Shown one piece after another: positions 9,001 through 15,234 of a stretch of 64,000 bases of DNA (position 1 is the stretch's first letter; each line of letters begins with the position of its first letter). The notes beneath the pieces are model-generated. The model had not been told where the DNA came from, made no database searches, and saw only the letters and a program-made list of their open reading frames with translations. The stretch covers positions 868,001-932,000 of the forward strand of contig NZ_RJVJ01000002.1 of NCBI RefSeq assembly GCF_003751605.1, read 5' to 3'. Made by a program: the position numbers and the translations under genes. Source of the stretch: Kitasatospora cineracea (GTDB lineage: Bacteria; Actinomycetota; Actinomycetes; Streptomycetales; Streptomycetaceae).

Positions 9001-10389
9001 GGTGGCGGACCCGGCGGAGGTGGTGGTGTCGTGCGCCTGGGGGGTGACGGGCGTGGTCGTCGGGTGGGTGCCGCCCGCGGTGTCCCCGGCGCTGCGGCCC
9101 GAGCCGAACGGCGCCAGGCCGCTGACCTTCGACTCGCCCGCGCCGGCGCCCGCGCTCGCACTCGTCCCGGAGCTGTGCCCGCCGGACGAACCGGCCGCCG
9201 CAGCACCCGCACCCGCACCGGCGCCAGCGCCAGCGCCGAGCAGCGAGCCCGCGCCGGTGCTGCCGTGCGTGCCCGCGCTCTCCGCCGAACCGCTGCCGCT
9301 GCTGCTGCCGCTTCCACTGCTGCCACTGCTGCCACTGCTGCCGGAGGAGGACGTCCCGGACGGCCCCTGGTAGGCGCTGTCGCCGGAGGAGGTGGCGGAC
9401 TTGTTGAAGGTGGGCGGGCCGTCGTGGCTCGCGCCGCCGCCGGTGCTGCCGGTGCTGTGGGGGAGGTCGAGCTTGGGGGCCTCGGCGGGCTTGGGGGCGG
9501 CGGCGTGGCCCTTGAGGGCGGAGGCGCCCGCGTGCAGGCCGGCGCCCGCGCCGCCGGAGAGGCCGGAGCCGAGCAGGGACTCGCTGTCGACCTTGCCGGT
9601 GGTGATGAGCTGGGTGGAGACGTCGGCGCCGACGCCGACGGCCGCGCCGGTGGCCATCTTGCCGGCGGTGGAGTTGAGGGCGCTCTCGGCGCCGATCTTC
9701 TTGCCGGCCGCGCCGATGCCCTTGCCGATCAGGTGGGCGGAGGCGCCGCCGACCGCGCCGCCGAGGGCGTTCTGGCCGACTTCCTTCATGTCGATGCTCT
9801 TGCGGTGGCCCTCGGCCAGCTCGATGCCCTGGGCCAGGAAGTTGATCGCGGCCATCTGGGCGGCCTGCTTGGCCGCCATCTCGAGCATCTCCTTGAGCAG
9901 CTTCTTGAGCAGCTGCGAGACGACCACCCGGCTGGCCGCGATCATCACCGGGACCTCGAGCAGCGAGGCGCCCGCGGTGAACGGGGCCTCGGCCTCGGCG
10001 GTGGCCAACTCGAAGGCCAGGATGCCGAGTTGCGCGATGATCTGGATCTTCGCGGTCTCCGCGGAGTTGGCCACCTGCTCAAGCATGTCGCCCATGCCGT
10101 TGAGCGCGTTGATCGCGCCGGGTAGGTAGCCGGGGTCCTGCTCGGTGCCCTTGCCGACCGAGTACTTGTCCCAGTACTTGCCGAGCGCCTCGGCGGCGTT
10201 GCCCTTCTGTCCGTCGAGGGCGCGCTTGATCGTCGAGTCGGCGCTCTGGGTGGCGTCCTTGAGGGAGTCGGCGGCCTTGCGGCAGTGGTCCGCCATCTCG
10301 CGGAGTTGGTCCTCGTCGGCCTCGGGCCAGCGGGTTCCGGCGAGCAGGAGCAGGACCCACTGGAGCGGCTCCGGGAGTTCGACAGCCAT
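1..10389 (-). CDS. Giant WXG100-like polymorphic toxin protein with CNF-like, papain-fold and OTU domains (3' end outside window)
   Basis: One reading frame is open from ATG 10389 to the left edge (3463 codons, no stop). Residues 1-200 are helical and WXG100/CpnT-N-like (TRWPEADEDQL near 20), followed by Gly-rich amphipathic segments to about 300. A low-complexity linker (about 307-960) holds 34-residue tandem repeats. Around 1010-1250, MNGCAFVA with Cys1168 and His1185 resembles the Cys-His site of CNF-type deamidases. Residues 1624-1740 look like a papain-fold glutamine deamidase toxin (Cys1641 in NACMENVEAYRDT, His1720, Asp1736). A coiled coil spans about 2460-2620. Residues 2790-2990 match an OTU cysteine protease (ADGLCLLRSL with Cys2805, His2976 in AHYDG). 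The start lies 4 bp after the previous gene's stop, so it ends the WXG100 operon. Catalytic assignments are by motif only. The true C-terminus and any immunity gene are outside the window. Confidence 0.85.
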   Translation of the reverse strand, partial: MAVELPEPLQWVLLLLAGTRWPEADEDQLREMADHCRKAADSLKDATQSADSTIKRALDGQKGNAAEALGKYWDKYSVGKGTEQDPGYLPGAINALNGMGDMLEQVANSAETAKIQIIAQLGILAFELATAEAEAPFTAGASLLEVPVMIAASRVVVSQLLKKLLKEMLEMAAKQAAQMAAINFLAQGIELAEGHRKSIDMKEVGQNALGGAVGGASAHLIGKGIGAAGKKIGAESALNSTAGKMATGAAVGVGADVSTQLITTGKVDSESLLGSGLSGGAGAGLHAGASALKGHAAAPKPAEAPKLDLPHSTGSTGGGASHDGPPTFNKSATSSGDSAYQGPSGTSSSGSSGSSGSSGSGSSSGSGSAESAGTHGSTGAGSLLGAGAGAGAGAGAAAAGSSGGHSSGTSASAGAGAGESKVSGLAPFGSGRSAGDTAGGTHPTTTPVTPQAHDTTTSAGSATHETPASTPREQTGVRIQDTPAPHAETQAATPKVESVRPHTDSTPTATPPVHENVAPRTEQAAPVHENVTARQEPAAQVHESAAPRQEQVVPRQESAPVHENVAPRQEPAAQVHESAAPRQEQAVPRQESAPVHENVAPRQEPAAQVHESAAPRQEQAVPRQESAPVHENVAPRQEPAAQVHESAAPRQEQAVPRQESAPVHENVAPRTEPVAVQPHESPTPQVHESPAPQPHESVTPRPEPVAQQVHESPAPRTEPVAVQPHESPTPQPHETPAPRQEQIAQPHETPAPRQEPVAQPHETPAPRHEPVAAQAHGTALPHQEGPASRGTEQSDGSAAAHQSAVPNLSGVLGGAANLAGGGGTHLDGGTRGASAPTPMRPAGSEQLPGQESPDAVPDVTSSTATPPPMAGGGYLPGATAGGAAGAGRGGAGASGRPTGFGAVPRQDGHRSGPVTGPVRGVGDVGGGIRSGAPSTSGVSGSVHPNGATGNGGSHQGGGSLRPEHEAGPESSQVRDEHEGREQQDGTDRPSDHDEAVPHVEPEPLPPVGTPEHGIMHDPARFLEDNLLSVDFSEGVKQRMPGLRPGQDIAFLNAMKSSDKHWFTMEPDPAAGHGGKPSYHLVPAWEKYAAHFAEHPESFPGLERFPEPVGAQLPPLKDDSHYVKGAYVPYEASERPGADHTIGHTEVPLRPHPGLPREGLVFTDAMNGCAFVATVKPGEDTFTAWHYQSYSASENLQAGADFRLGKTVTQWAGLHDYAAPLPPGHTPAATNMLRHNGQGWELVSQETHTNILDPNRPPTVSKQSTIPFEVATQTPENLVKMTVDPYHVRAKQQLGQFQDAAHGLTKGLDPRDPSVQTLKRFVNDMSGRLEAQERLVAELQRPGKTLADVEATVAQLQRANEANQQFLNASEVPIRQLADQALAAYPNRTPETLLSEFRKSDWIGVMRDESAARQPQPSGSTDNPGPVTPRPDTARSGDESTSVPPPVSPPAEGSRQGTGARDFGSLPSRPAPASDSAPASTTAHGTAAPEHQPPRPTDATAHGTAAPEHQPPRPTDATAPAQDTRAVPHQRDADGDATPQPSPSNSRKRGRDEDEDDQPVSEQEPKRRRTPSYENSDAVMQDRGFRAVGTHDPLTQDLVNHLGGEAKAHPPVSPALLEKVNPHAAPVHPGEGFRVGDDLNACMENVEAYRDTHFGRPRVAGQTLHGDVEQNPGSTLWKRHDGPALFGEGAAAIPKLMETVRAGGPGSFATVLGAGKEGTGHVVALVHDHDGQLRWADLSDHTTAPATGGLPENFRSDWTVWASVADPHENNISGPHDPAFMDTYSNFSRPEERPLPEPTADHEGFGAKKKDGKQNQDDDPEAAQRRDNEAAVTQDGSVRIKWDADQKKWVPSTDDQAHPNAFSDWMGKDFTTRKDTPVEVNVDHLSQPELHQFADMLIRSDYPQTATKVLERAQWLDEQARLGNDGADPGKHLRATGNEIVGKGDELRERLQLLTDPPRFEQAHPTPEARRAYEEETVRRGDELDRLLKGQVTGAADHGGLYHLRNEYGPLTGLSKTLSEPHPQGAGSRVPLALDPKLMDLLHNRVREFRRDQAYADVPTGTQWKTVQQDIRDSAGQQKPPASETPKVEDPANPPKHEDPANQPKAEDPANQPKAEGSKKLTNEDLANLPEDLSTLPPEQRADFVRALSDRNLGNLRDQVEPHLKDDPELQDLHDSLKDLPYRLKHSTPAYHAIANSGMLSSQGDLMRRDVKFMASGKSSDTNTSSLGNDDFAFFRMEVGDEKMVTRYGPTTMVFGSDILQHHDGWVSLHDQLEPLDRPAMQEYKLPNGETVRTTKYVEGSTATGEKSKWEHTYPGNGGAKQHVTFDQEVFHGKDVAEGLALSVVQEIHRGGPALREHAVGLNNELAKAKGDLEDARGTDREPAAKKQVDEAERKLGDLVSRFYRPEAKFGSGLPIDPRPGHGPGPAGEGRPPYRPLTVHNPDGDGRYRNDGTLDPIAFAAARMSDRVDDRQREGDKNANKGENKRNLDNALRQYGPAVSAAKHSVARTEEFVQQTEAEVQRLKQTDDRSPEHQKQLAAAEERAKQANELLNDRKKQAEEVVKSNDDLEKRREALSAKPEKTPEQLEAERQKAEAAAEARRKKEETKAAKLARRQQLLENRGNEQAPQGSTGSTGTPRGNDNQPGFGSVPHHAPPTEHQEPPRQQHTEDTPAPPPPTGTTRPRSASAPPELGTQHAPVHEQHPPSPEGEKSNKGPEDHGGGDKDKAPKDGDEEQGKKQGDEEQGEGKAPKDDEGDGKKDGNEEQGKKDGDEGKDKDEEKAPKDDTEERPEFPPAGKLVPVAADGLCLLRSLVVGLPELSGVNGAHDRLRAEVEEHFRTLPVDQWPQEVVTNYRGDLVARGNASREELLSYLPEDVRGGFGDVPLAELRTIVGDHILTTAPPPLPHERQALLETVRDWGNRWNTQAGEMLPVAAANALGVRLRVLDPNGEHVGTFGPENGRQVTVYRNDGPEHDAPAHYDGSAPVPRPEGAPSPSHGKWENALKEQEKKQPEPEQEQEKKQPEPESEKKQPEPEPESEKKQPEPEPEQEKKQPEPELPSPEGKKESTAPRPIAGTDLVVGLTGNEKAVREQVVAAIERMVPGDRAAARAFAEEHFGPATLRPMLGALSRGEVWTASFERHGWSGSVELRGRVTESKPAGTDKIEFENGADRTVATGGNRNSQWQYNVGVQVRESKGIADPTEMVGYFHDRGQAQVDVDLGGMVARSKTSGTAELFDSTMRLELDFGNMSHRGTPVRTESGHTAQVDLTMRVAVPERPTMGADSEHRVPPQRLLDGRVGGQEIVLDLKPRDGGSGKRPVEGLLDHVEQAGAREFGKDWPAMKEKVLAEVDFGRLQRDLKSMTAGEPLTVNLTDRNGKSLGTVEIGARVGTLEQVGTTKETEFNIGTTVQQVHSTATNKGNAGQLGASLGLKPGAALINVGGSGRLGRDVVEISGDSRVSQLTSKSK
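5839..5946 (-). repeat. 54-bp direct tandem duplication in the giant toxin gene
   Basis: A segment starting GGTGGCGTCCGTCGGACGG occurs at 5839 and again at 5893. It encodes two copies of an 18-residue Pro/His-rich linker unit between the CNF-like and papain-fold regions. The copies are nearly identical at DNA level, suggesting a recent duplication. Confidence 0.8.
8401..8808 (-). repeat. 102-bp tandem repeat, four copies, inside the giant toxin gene
   Basis: The 12-mer CACGTTCTCGTG (one copy CACATTCTCGTG) recurs at 8389, 8491, 8593, 8695 and 8797, exactly 102 bp apart. This gives four near-identical 34-residue units rich in Pro, Arg, Gln and Glu, with the cores APRQE and PVHEN (about residues 528-664). 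More degenerate copies flank the array (8050-8390 and 8809-8870). The period is a multiple of three, so copy-number change would not break the frame. Confidence 0.9.
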
Positions 10390-10393
10390 GGGG

Positions 10394-11482
10394 TCAGTGC
10401 CTTCCGCTCTGGGTGATCCGCGGGGTCATCGGGACGTGGACGGGGGTGGACGGCATGGAGGGGGAGGTGGGCATCTGCACGGGGCTGTCGATGTCGCCGA
10501 GTTCGGAGACGACGTTCTGGTCCGCGTTCTGGTAGCTCTCGGCCATCGCCTTCAGGCCGTCGGCGATGCCCTTGAGCGCCTCGGGCAGGCCCTTGACCAC
10601 GTCCATGGTGTCGTGGCTGTACTTCAGGTAGCCCTTCTCGCCCTCGGCGAACTTCTTGCCGGACTCGTCGTTGCCCCACGGGTTCTGGGACTCCATCGAG
10701 GGCAGGAAGGCGCTCAGCGAGCGGTAGACCGAGGCGACCTGCTCGGAGGCGGCGAGCATCGGCGAGACGGCCGCCCGGTACTGGTCGGGGTCCACCTGGA
10801 AGCCCGACCCGGCGTTGCCCGACCCCCCGCTGCCGGAGGCCGCGCTCCGCTTGGCGGCGGCGGTCTCGCCGCGCCGCAGGGCCCGGTCGGGCGTGGCCTC
10901 GCCGCGTTGCAGGGTCCGCATCGGTTCGGCCTCGCCGCGCTGCAACGTCCGGTCCGGTGCGGCCTCCTGCGCCGGAACGCCCCGCTCCATCGGCCGCAAC
11001 GGCTCCGCCTCCTGCGCCGGAACAGCCCGCTGGAACGGCTGCAACGGCTCGGCCTCCTGCGCGGGGACGCCCCGCTGCAACGTCCGGTCCGGTGTGGCCT
11101 CCTGCGCCGGAACAGCGCGCTGGAACGGCTGCAGCGGCTCCGCCTCCTGCATCGGGACACCGCGCTCGAACGGCTGCAGCGGCTCCGCCTCCTGCGCCGG
11201 AACGCCCCGCTGGAACGGCTGCAACGGCTCCGCTTCCACCCGCTGGAACGGCTGCAACGGCTCGGCCTGCACCCGCTGGAACGGCTGCAACGGCTCCAGC
11301 GGCTCGGCCGGCTGCTGGCCCTCCTCCGCGGCCCGGAGGACCCGGTGCTGCGGCTCCAGCGGGACGCTGTCGGGGATGACCGTGCCGACCCGCAGGTGGG
11401 CGGGTTGGACGGGTTCCTCGGGCAGCAGTCGGGCCGTGCTCGGCTCGGACGCGGCGTACCAGGCCGACTCGTCGTTGCTCAT
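10394..11482 (-). CDS. WXG100-type protein with Pro/Glu-rich repeat N-terminus
   Basis: The 362-residue protein is predicted to be a WXG100/ESX secretion-associated factor. Residues about 65-215 are tandem degenerate repeats of roughly ten residues built on QEAEPLQPFQR and RGVPAQEA. Residues about 230-340 form a helical hairpin region containing NPWGNDESGKKFAEG with the Trp-Gly turn near residue 269, the usual WXG100 signature in actinomycetes. There is no signal peptide. A GAAGGAA ribosome site precedes ATG 11482. The stop lies 4 bp before the giant toxin start, implying translational coupling, so it may act as that protein's co-secreted partner. That partnership is inferred from position. 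Confidence 0.75.
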   Translation of the reverse strand: MSNDESAWYAASEPSTARLLPEEPVQPAHLRVGTVIPDSVPLEPQHRVLRAAEEGQQPAEPLEPLQPFQRVQAEPLQPFQRVEAEPLQPFQRGVPAQEAEPLQPFERGVPMQEAEPLQPFQRAVPAQEATPDRTLQRGVPAQEAEPLQPFQRAVPAQEAEPLRPMERGVPAQEAAPDRTLQRGEAEPMRTLQRGEATPDRALRRGETAAAKRSAASGSGGSGNAGSGFQVDPDQYRAAVSPMLAASEQVASVYRSLSAFLPSMESQNPWGNDESGKKFAEGEKGYLKYSHDTMDVVKGLPEALKGIADGLKAMAESYQNADQNVVSELGDIDSPVQMPTSPSMPSTPVHVPMTPRITQSGRH

Positions 11483-11531
11483 GGGAGGGTTCCTTCGTCG
11501 GTGCGGGGGTGGCGGCGGGCGGGCGCGCGGG

Positions 11532-13943
11532 TCAGTCCGCGGCGGGGGCGGCCAGCCGGGAGAGGGCGGCGCGCAGGAACGGGCTGGGCACCTGGAAGCC
11601 GCCCTCCTCGCGGAGCGGGGCCCGTTGCGGCGCGGCGGCCGCGCCCTCGGCGGCGGGCGCCGGGGCGGTGGTGGCGGCGGGCGCGTCGGGGTGGCCGCGG
11701 CGGGCGGCGGCGCTGCGCGAGCGCTCCAGGTAGGCGGCGTCGTCCGTGCGGTCGGCGCCCTCGGCCGGGGTGTCGGTCCGGGTGCTCGCCGGGGTGTCGG
11801 TCCGGGCCGTGGTCGGGTCGGCCGCGGGGCTGCCGCCGGGGGTACGGTCGGTGTCCGGCGTGCTGTCGGTGGCCGGGGTGCCGTCGGTGCCGTCGGGGGT
11901 GGTCGCGCCGCCGCCGAGCAGGACGCCGGCCAGCTGGTTGATCATGTCGTTCTCGCTGGCGGGTCCGGCCGGGGCGACCGTGGCGGGTTCCGGTTCGGCG
12001 GTGGTGAAGGTGCCGTCGGCGCGGGCGTCGTCGAGCCAGCGGCGGCGGGCCCGGTGCCACTGGCGGTCGCGCGGGTCGACGTCGGCGGCCTGGCCGAGGA
12101 TGCCGGCGTCGCCGTAGAGCTCCTCGTCCTCCTCGCCCTCGGCGCCGAACCGGGTCGGGCTGACGAAGCGGTTGCCGCCCTTGTCGCCCTTGCCGCCGCG
12201 TCCGCCGCCGCCCATGCCGCCGGGGCCGTGGGCGCCCGCGCCGGGGGTGCCGGCGGCGCCGTTGCGGCCGCTGGTGCCACTGCCGCTGCCGCCGGCCGCC
12301 AGGACGCCCGCGCCGGCCCGGCCGACCGCGGAGCCGGCCCCGGACATGCCCTTCGCGCTGGCCCCGCCGGCCGCGCCGAGGCTGCCGGCGCCGCCGGAGC
12401 CGGCCCGGTACGCGGAGCCGCCCGCGCCGCCGAGGCCGCCCGCGCTGCCGCCGCGCCCGGCCAGGGCGCTGCTGCCGGAGCCGACGCCGCCGCCCGAGCC
12501 GCGCAGGGCCGAGCCGCCGGCGCCGACGGTGCCGCTGCGTCCGGCGGTGCTGCTGCCCAGGCCGAACGGGCTGCCGCTGGTCCCGTTGAAGGGGGCGAGG
12601 CCGCTGCGGCCGAGGCTGCCGGGGTTGCCGGAGGTGACCAGGCTGTTGCCGAGGACACTGCCGAGGTTGAGGCTGCTGCCGGGGCCGCCGCCGCTGGTGC
12701 CGAGGCTGCCGGGGTTGTAGCCGCCGCTGGGGGTGTACCCGCCGCTGGGGGTGTACCCGCCGGTGTTGCTGGCGGGGCCGCCGAGGTCGCCCAGGTCGCC
12801 GAGTCCGGCCAGGCCGAGCGAGCCGGCGCTGCTGGAGAGCGGGCTGAAGGTCGGGGTGGAGGCCACCGGGCCCGCGCCGTTGCCGAAGTTGGGCATGTTG
12901 GGGGTGAGCGGGGTGAAGGGCGCCAGCCCGCCGGAGCCGGAGCCGCCGGGGCCCGAACCGCCGCCGGAGCCCGAGCCGCCGCCGAAGCCGCCGCCGCCCG
13001 CGCCGCCGTACGCACCGCCGCCGCCGGTCCCGCCCGCGCCGCCGTACGAGCCGGCGCCGCCGCTGCCGGACGCGCCGCCGAGGGAGCCCGGGTCGCCGAC
13101 GCCGCCGAGGCCGCCGTACGCGCCCGCGCCGCCCGCTCCGGACGCGCCGCCCAGGGCCCCCGGGTCGCCGACGCCGCCGAGCGCACCGGCGCCGCCGAGC
13201 CCGTCCGCGCCGCCGAGGGCGCCCGCACCGCCGAGGCCGTCGGCGCCGGTCGCGCCCGGGGCGTACGGGTCGCCGGGCAGGGCGGTGCCCCGGATCCTCA
13301 TCGCGGCCGCCGTGCCGTCCGCGCCCGTGCCGCCCGCTCCGGCGGCTCCGCCGGTGCCCGAACCGCCGCCCGCGGACGTCCCGTTGAGGGCGCAGGTCTG
13401 GCCCATGCCGGTCATGTCGGTGATGTGGTCGGCGCTCTGCCGGAGCATGCCGTCGACGTTGCTGCCGACCTGGCCGATGTACTGGTGGTAGACGGCGGCG
13501 GCCTGCTTGACGCCCTCGGACTGGGCGATGTCGTCGTGCTTCCCGGCCGGGTGGGCCTCCATGTACTCCTTGGCGTACTGGAGTTCGCGCACCATCTCGG
13601 TCTTGGTGCCGCTGACGGCCTCGGAGGCGCCCTGCAGCGAGTTGGCGATCGCCACGCCGGACTGGAGGGTGGTGGCGACGTGCGAGCCGTCGCCGGCGGC
13701 GAACTTCTGCAGGTACTGGGAGAAGCTGTCGGCGGCGGGGCCGGACATGCTGGACATCGCCCGCTGGGCGGCCTCGGTGATCGCCCGGACGTGGGTGTCG
13801 GCCACCTCGTTCCAGGTTTTCCAGGCGTCGGCGAGGTTGGCGAGCAGGTCCTCGTCCCCGTCGGGGAAGGCGATGTCCGCGCCGTTCTCGTTGCTCTGGA
13901 CGGTCTTGAGGACTTCGGCGAGGTCGGCGGGCAGCTCGATCAT
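11532..13943 (-). CDS. PPE/WXG100-like helical protein with long Gly/Ala-rich region
   Basis: The 803-residue protein has three parts. Residues 1-190 are an all-helical region of the size and character of PPE/WXG100-type partner domains. Residues about 190-590 are a Gly/Ala/Ser-rich low-complexity tract with many GG and GAG steps. The C-terminal 200 residues include a conserved-looking acidic patch (GAEGEEDEELYG) followed by DPRDRQWHRARRRW. A purine-rich site lies upstream of ATG 13943. It sits between two WXG100 genes on the same strand, so a role in type VII substrate recognition is likely. The Gly-rich tract superficially recalls mycobacterial PE_PGRS proteins, but no PE domain is present. 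Exact family not recognised. Confidence 0.7.
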   Translation of the reverse strand: MIELPADLAEVLKTVQSNENGADIAFPDGDEDLLANLADAWKTWNEVADTHVRAITEAAQRAMSSMSGPAADSFSQYLQKFAAGDGSHVATTLQSGVAIANSLQGASEAVSGTKTEMVRELQYAKEYMEAHPAGKHDDIAQSEGVKQAAAVYHQYIGQVGSNVDGMLRQSADHITDMTGMGQTCALNGTSAGGGSGTGGAAGAGGTGADGTAAAMRIRGTALPGDPYAPGATGADGLGGAGALGGADGLGGAGALGGVGDPGALGGASGAGGAGAYGGLGGVGDPGSLGGASGSGGAGSYGGAGGTGGGGAYGGAGGGGFGGGSGSGGGSGPGGSGSGGLAPFTPLTPNMPNFGNGAGPVASTPTFSPLSSSAGSLGLAGLGDLGDLGGPASNTGGYTPSGGYTPSGGYNPGSLGTSGGGPGSSLNLGSVLGNSLVTSGNPGSLGRSGLAPFNGTSGSPFGLGSSTAGRSGTVGAGGSALRGSGGGVGSGSSALAGRGGSAGGLGGAGGSAYRAGSGGAGSLGAAGGASAKGMSGAGSAVGRAGAGVLAAGGSGSGTSGRNGAAGTPGAGAHGPGGMGGGGRGGKGDKGGNRFVSPTRFGAEGEEDEELYGDAGILGQAADVDPRDRQWHRARRRWLDDARADGTFTTAEPEPATVAPAGPASENDMINQLAGVLLGGGATTPDGTDGTPATDSTPDTDRTPGGSPAADPTTARTDTPASTRTDTPAEGADRTDDAAYLERSRSAAARRGHPDAPAATTAPAPAAEGAAAAPQRAPLREEGGFQVPSPFLRAALSRLAAPAAD

Positions 13944-14144
13944 GGCGGGAGGTCTCCGGAGAGGGGAGGTCGGGTGCGGAGCGGGTGGCCGGTGGCCGGG
14001 GCCGACAGGGGCCCGGGCGGCGGCAGCGACGGGCGGTGCGCGGCGGGTGCCGGTCCGCGGCGGCGGAGCGGCACGGGCCGGTGCGGTGCAGTACGGGGCG
14101 GGCGGCGGGCGGACCGGGGTCCGGTGGCGCCGCCCGGCGGCCCG

Positions 14145-14876
14145 TCAGATCATTCTCGGCCCGGCGCCGCCGCCGTAGCCCGGCCGCAGCAGCGGGTTGG
14201 GGTGGTTGTAGTCGAGCTCGGGCGCGTCCGGGTCGTGGTAGCCGACGCCGGGGTCGGTGTTGCCGATCGGGGTGATCGGGGCCGGCGGCGGGGGCGGCGT
14301 CGGTTCCGGGACGGGGTCCGGTTCGAGCAGCGGCCGCATCGGCGCGTCGGGCAGCGAGGCGGGCACCGCGTCGACGGTGTCCGGTTCGAGCAGCGGCAGC
14401 CGGGGCGCGAGGGGCAGCGAGGCCGGGACCGCGTCGACGGTGTCCGGTTCGAGCTGCGGCAGCAGGGGGCCGAGGGGCAGCGAGGCCGGCACGGTGCCGG
14501 TCGATGCCTGGCCGACGGGCGCGGAGAGCGTGCCGGTCGGGATGACCTGGCCCATCGCGGCGGCCTGTTCGTCGTCGTTGGCGCGGTGCCGGGCGACCAT
14601 GGTCTGCAGGTTCTCGCCCACCGCGGTGGCGTTCTGCATCAGGGTGCGGATGCCCGCGAGGACCTGTTCCTGGTGCTGGGCGAGGCCGCCCACCGAGGAG
14701 CTGCCCCCCAGCAGGGCCTTGCCGAGCAGGTCGGTCCCGTAGACGGACTCCTGCACTTGTTTGACGGCGGCCTCCAACTTGTTGGCCGGTCCGTTCAGTT
14801 CGTCAAGCAGCCCCATGATCTTCTTGGAGGCTGCCTCGACCTCGTCGAGGTCGATCCACACCGTCTCGTCCGCCAC
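14145..14876 (-). CDS. WXG100 family protein with C-terminal Pro-rich repeats
   Basis: I chose GTG 14876 (VADETVWIDLDEV) because GGGAAGG lies just upstream; an upstream in-frame ATG at 14996 has an Arg-rich, non-conserved leader. The 243-residue product starts with a roughly 110-residue two-helix WXG100-like domain. After it come about three copies of a 21-residue unit (VPASLPLAP, LEPDTVDA), then a Pro-rich tail ending in GGGAGPRMI. It is the first gene of the cassette running to the giant toxin, 201 bp upstream of the PPE-like gene. WXG100 proteins are usually secreted as dimers through the EccC ATPase; no EccC gene is visible in this window. Confidence 0.75.
   Translation of the reverse strand: MADETVWIDLDEVEAASKKIMGLLDELNGPANKLEAAVKQVQESVYGTDLLGKALLGGSSSVGGLAQHQEQVLAGIRTLMQNATAVGENLQTMVARHRANDDEQAAAMGQVIPTGTLSAPVGQASTGTVPASLPLGPLLPQLEPDTVDAVPASLPLAPRLPLLEPDTVDAVPASLPDAPMRPLLEPDPVPEPTPPPPPAPITPIGNTDPGVGYHDPDAPELDYNHPNPLLRPGYGGGAGPRMI
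14334..14500 (-). repeat. 63-bp imperfect tandem repeat in the WXG100 gene
   Basis: About two and a half copies of a 63-bp unit recur, marked on the plus strand by GTCGACGGTGTCCGGTTCGAG-type segments. They encode a 21-residue Pro/Leu/Glu-rich unit in the C-terminal tail of the small WXG100 protein. Confidence 0.7.
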
Positions 14877-15055
14877 CGCACACCTTCCCGAACTCCACCC
14901 GCCCCCGGTGGGTACGCGTCCGCACCGGCGGCCCGGTCGGGCATGCCTGAACACCGGAGCGGAACGGCTCCGGGCGTGCCCGTGCCATGCCCGCACCGGC
15001 CCTTTTCGCAGGCAACCCTAACCCGCCGCATGAGCGCGCACAGCCAAGGCCGGGT

Positions 15056-15082
15056 GCCGGGATGACGATGCGTCATCCCGGC
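15056..15082. promoter_or_regulatory. Perfect 12-bp inverted repeat upstream of the WXG100 cassette
   Basis: GCCGGGATGACG and its exact reverse complement flank a 3-bp loop. The site lies in the 347-bp gap between the WD40 gene end (15224) and the WXG100 start (14876), about 180 bp upstream of that start. The gap is clearly less GC-rich than its surroundings around 15080-15200. It also holds a direct repeat of GAGCTTT (15085-15104) and a short CTCC-N5-GGAG dyad (15105-15118). The palindrome could be an operator for the cassette or the WD40 gene's terminator; it has no T-tract. No convincing -35/-10 pair was found. Confidence 0.5.
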
Positions 15083-15126
15083 ACGAGCTTTGCAGAGCTT
15101 TCGACTCCTGTAAGGAGCCACAAAGC

Positions 15127-15234
15127 ATGCATCAGGTAAATTCACGGCGTGAAACCGTAAGGGAGGTAAAGAACGGACGTGCGTGTTCCGGGTGGATCGT
15201 GAAGGTTCTGGAGAGGTTGTGCGCTAGAGGGTGA
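15127..15234 (+). CDS. Possible 35-residue small ORF
   Basis: ATG 15127 is preceded by a good ribosome site (AAGGAG, 8 nt spacing) and opens a 35-codon frame rich in Arg, Lys and Val. The frame converges on and overlaps the last 11 bp of the WD40 gene. Its base composition is lower in GC and its codon use is atypical. It may be a chance frame in a regulatory gap; no homology is recognised. Confidence 0.2.
   Translation: MHQVNSRRETVREVKNGRACSGWIVKVLERLCARG

Noticed and set aside
11532..13943. Gly-rich protein considered as a PE_PGRS protein
   Set aside because: It lacks the N-terminal Pro-Glu domain; the helical N-terminus and neighbours fit a PPE/WXG100-like partner better.
10815..15065. 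Long plus-strand open frame opposite the WXG100 genes
   Set aside because: It is composed of Ala/Arg/Gly-rich low complexity and lies wholly antisense to genes with ribosome sites and recognisable WXG100 domains.
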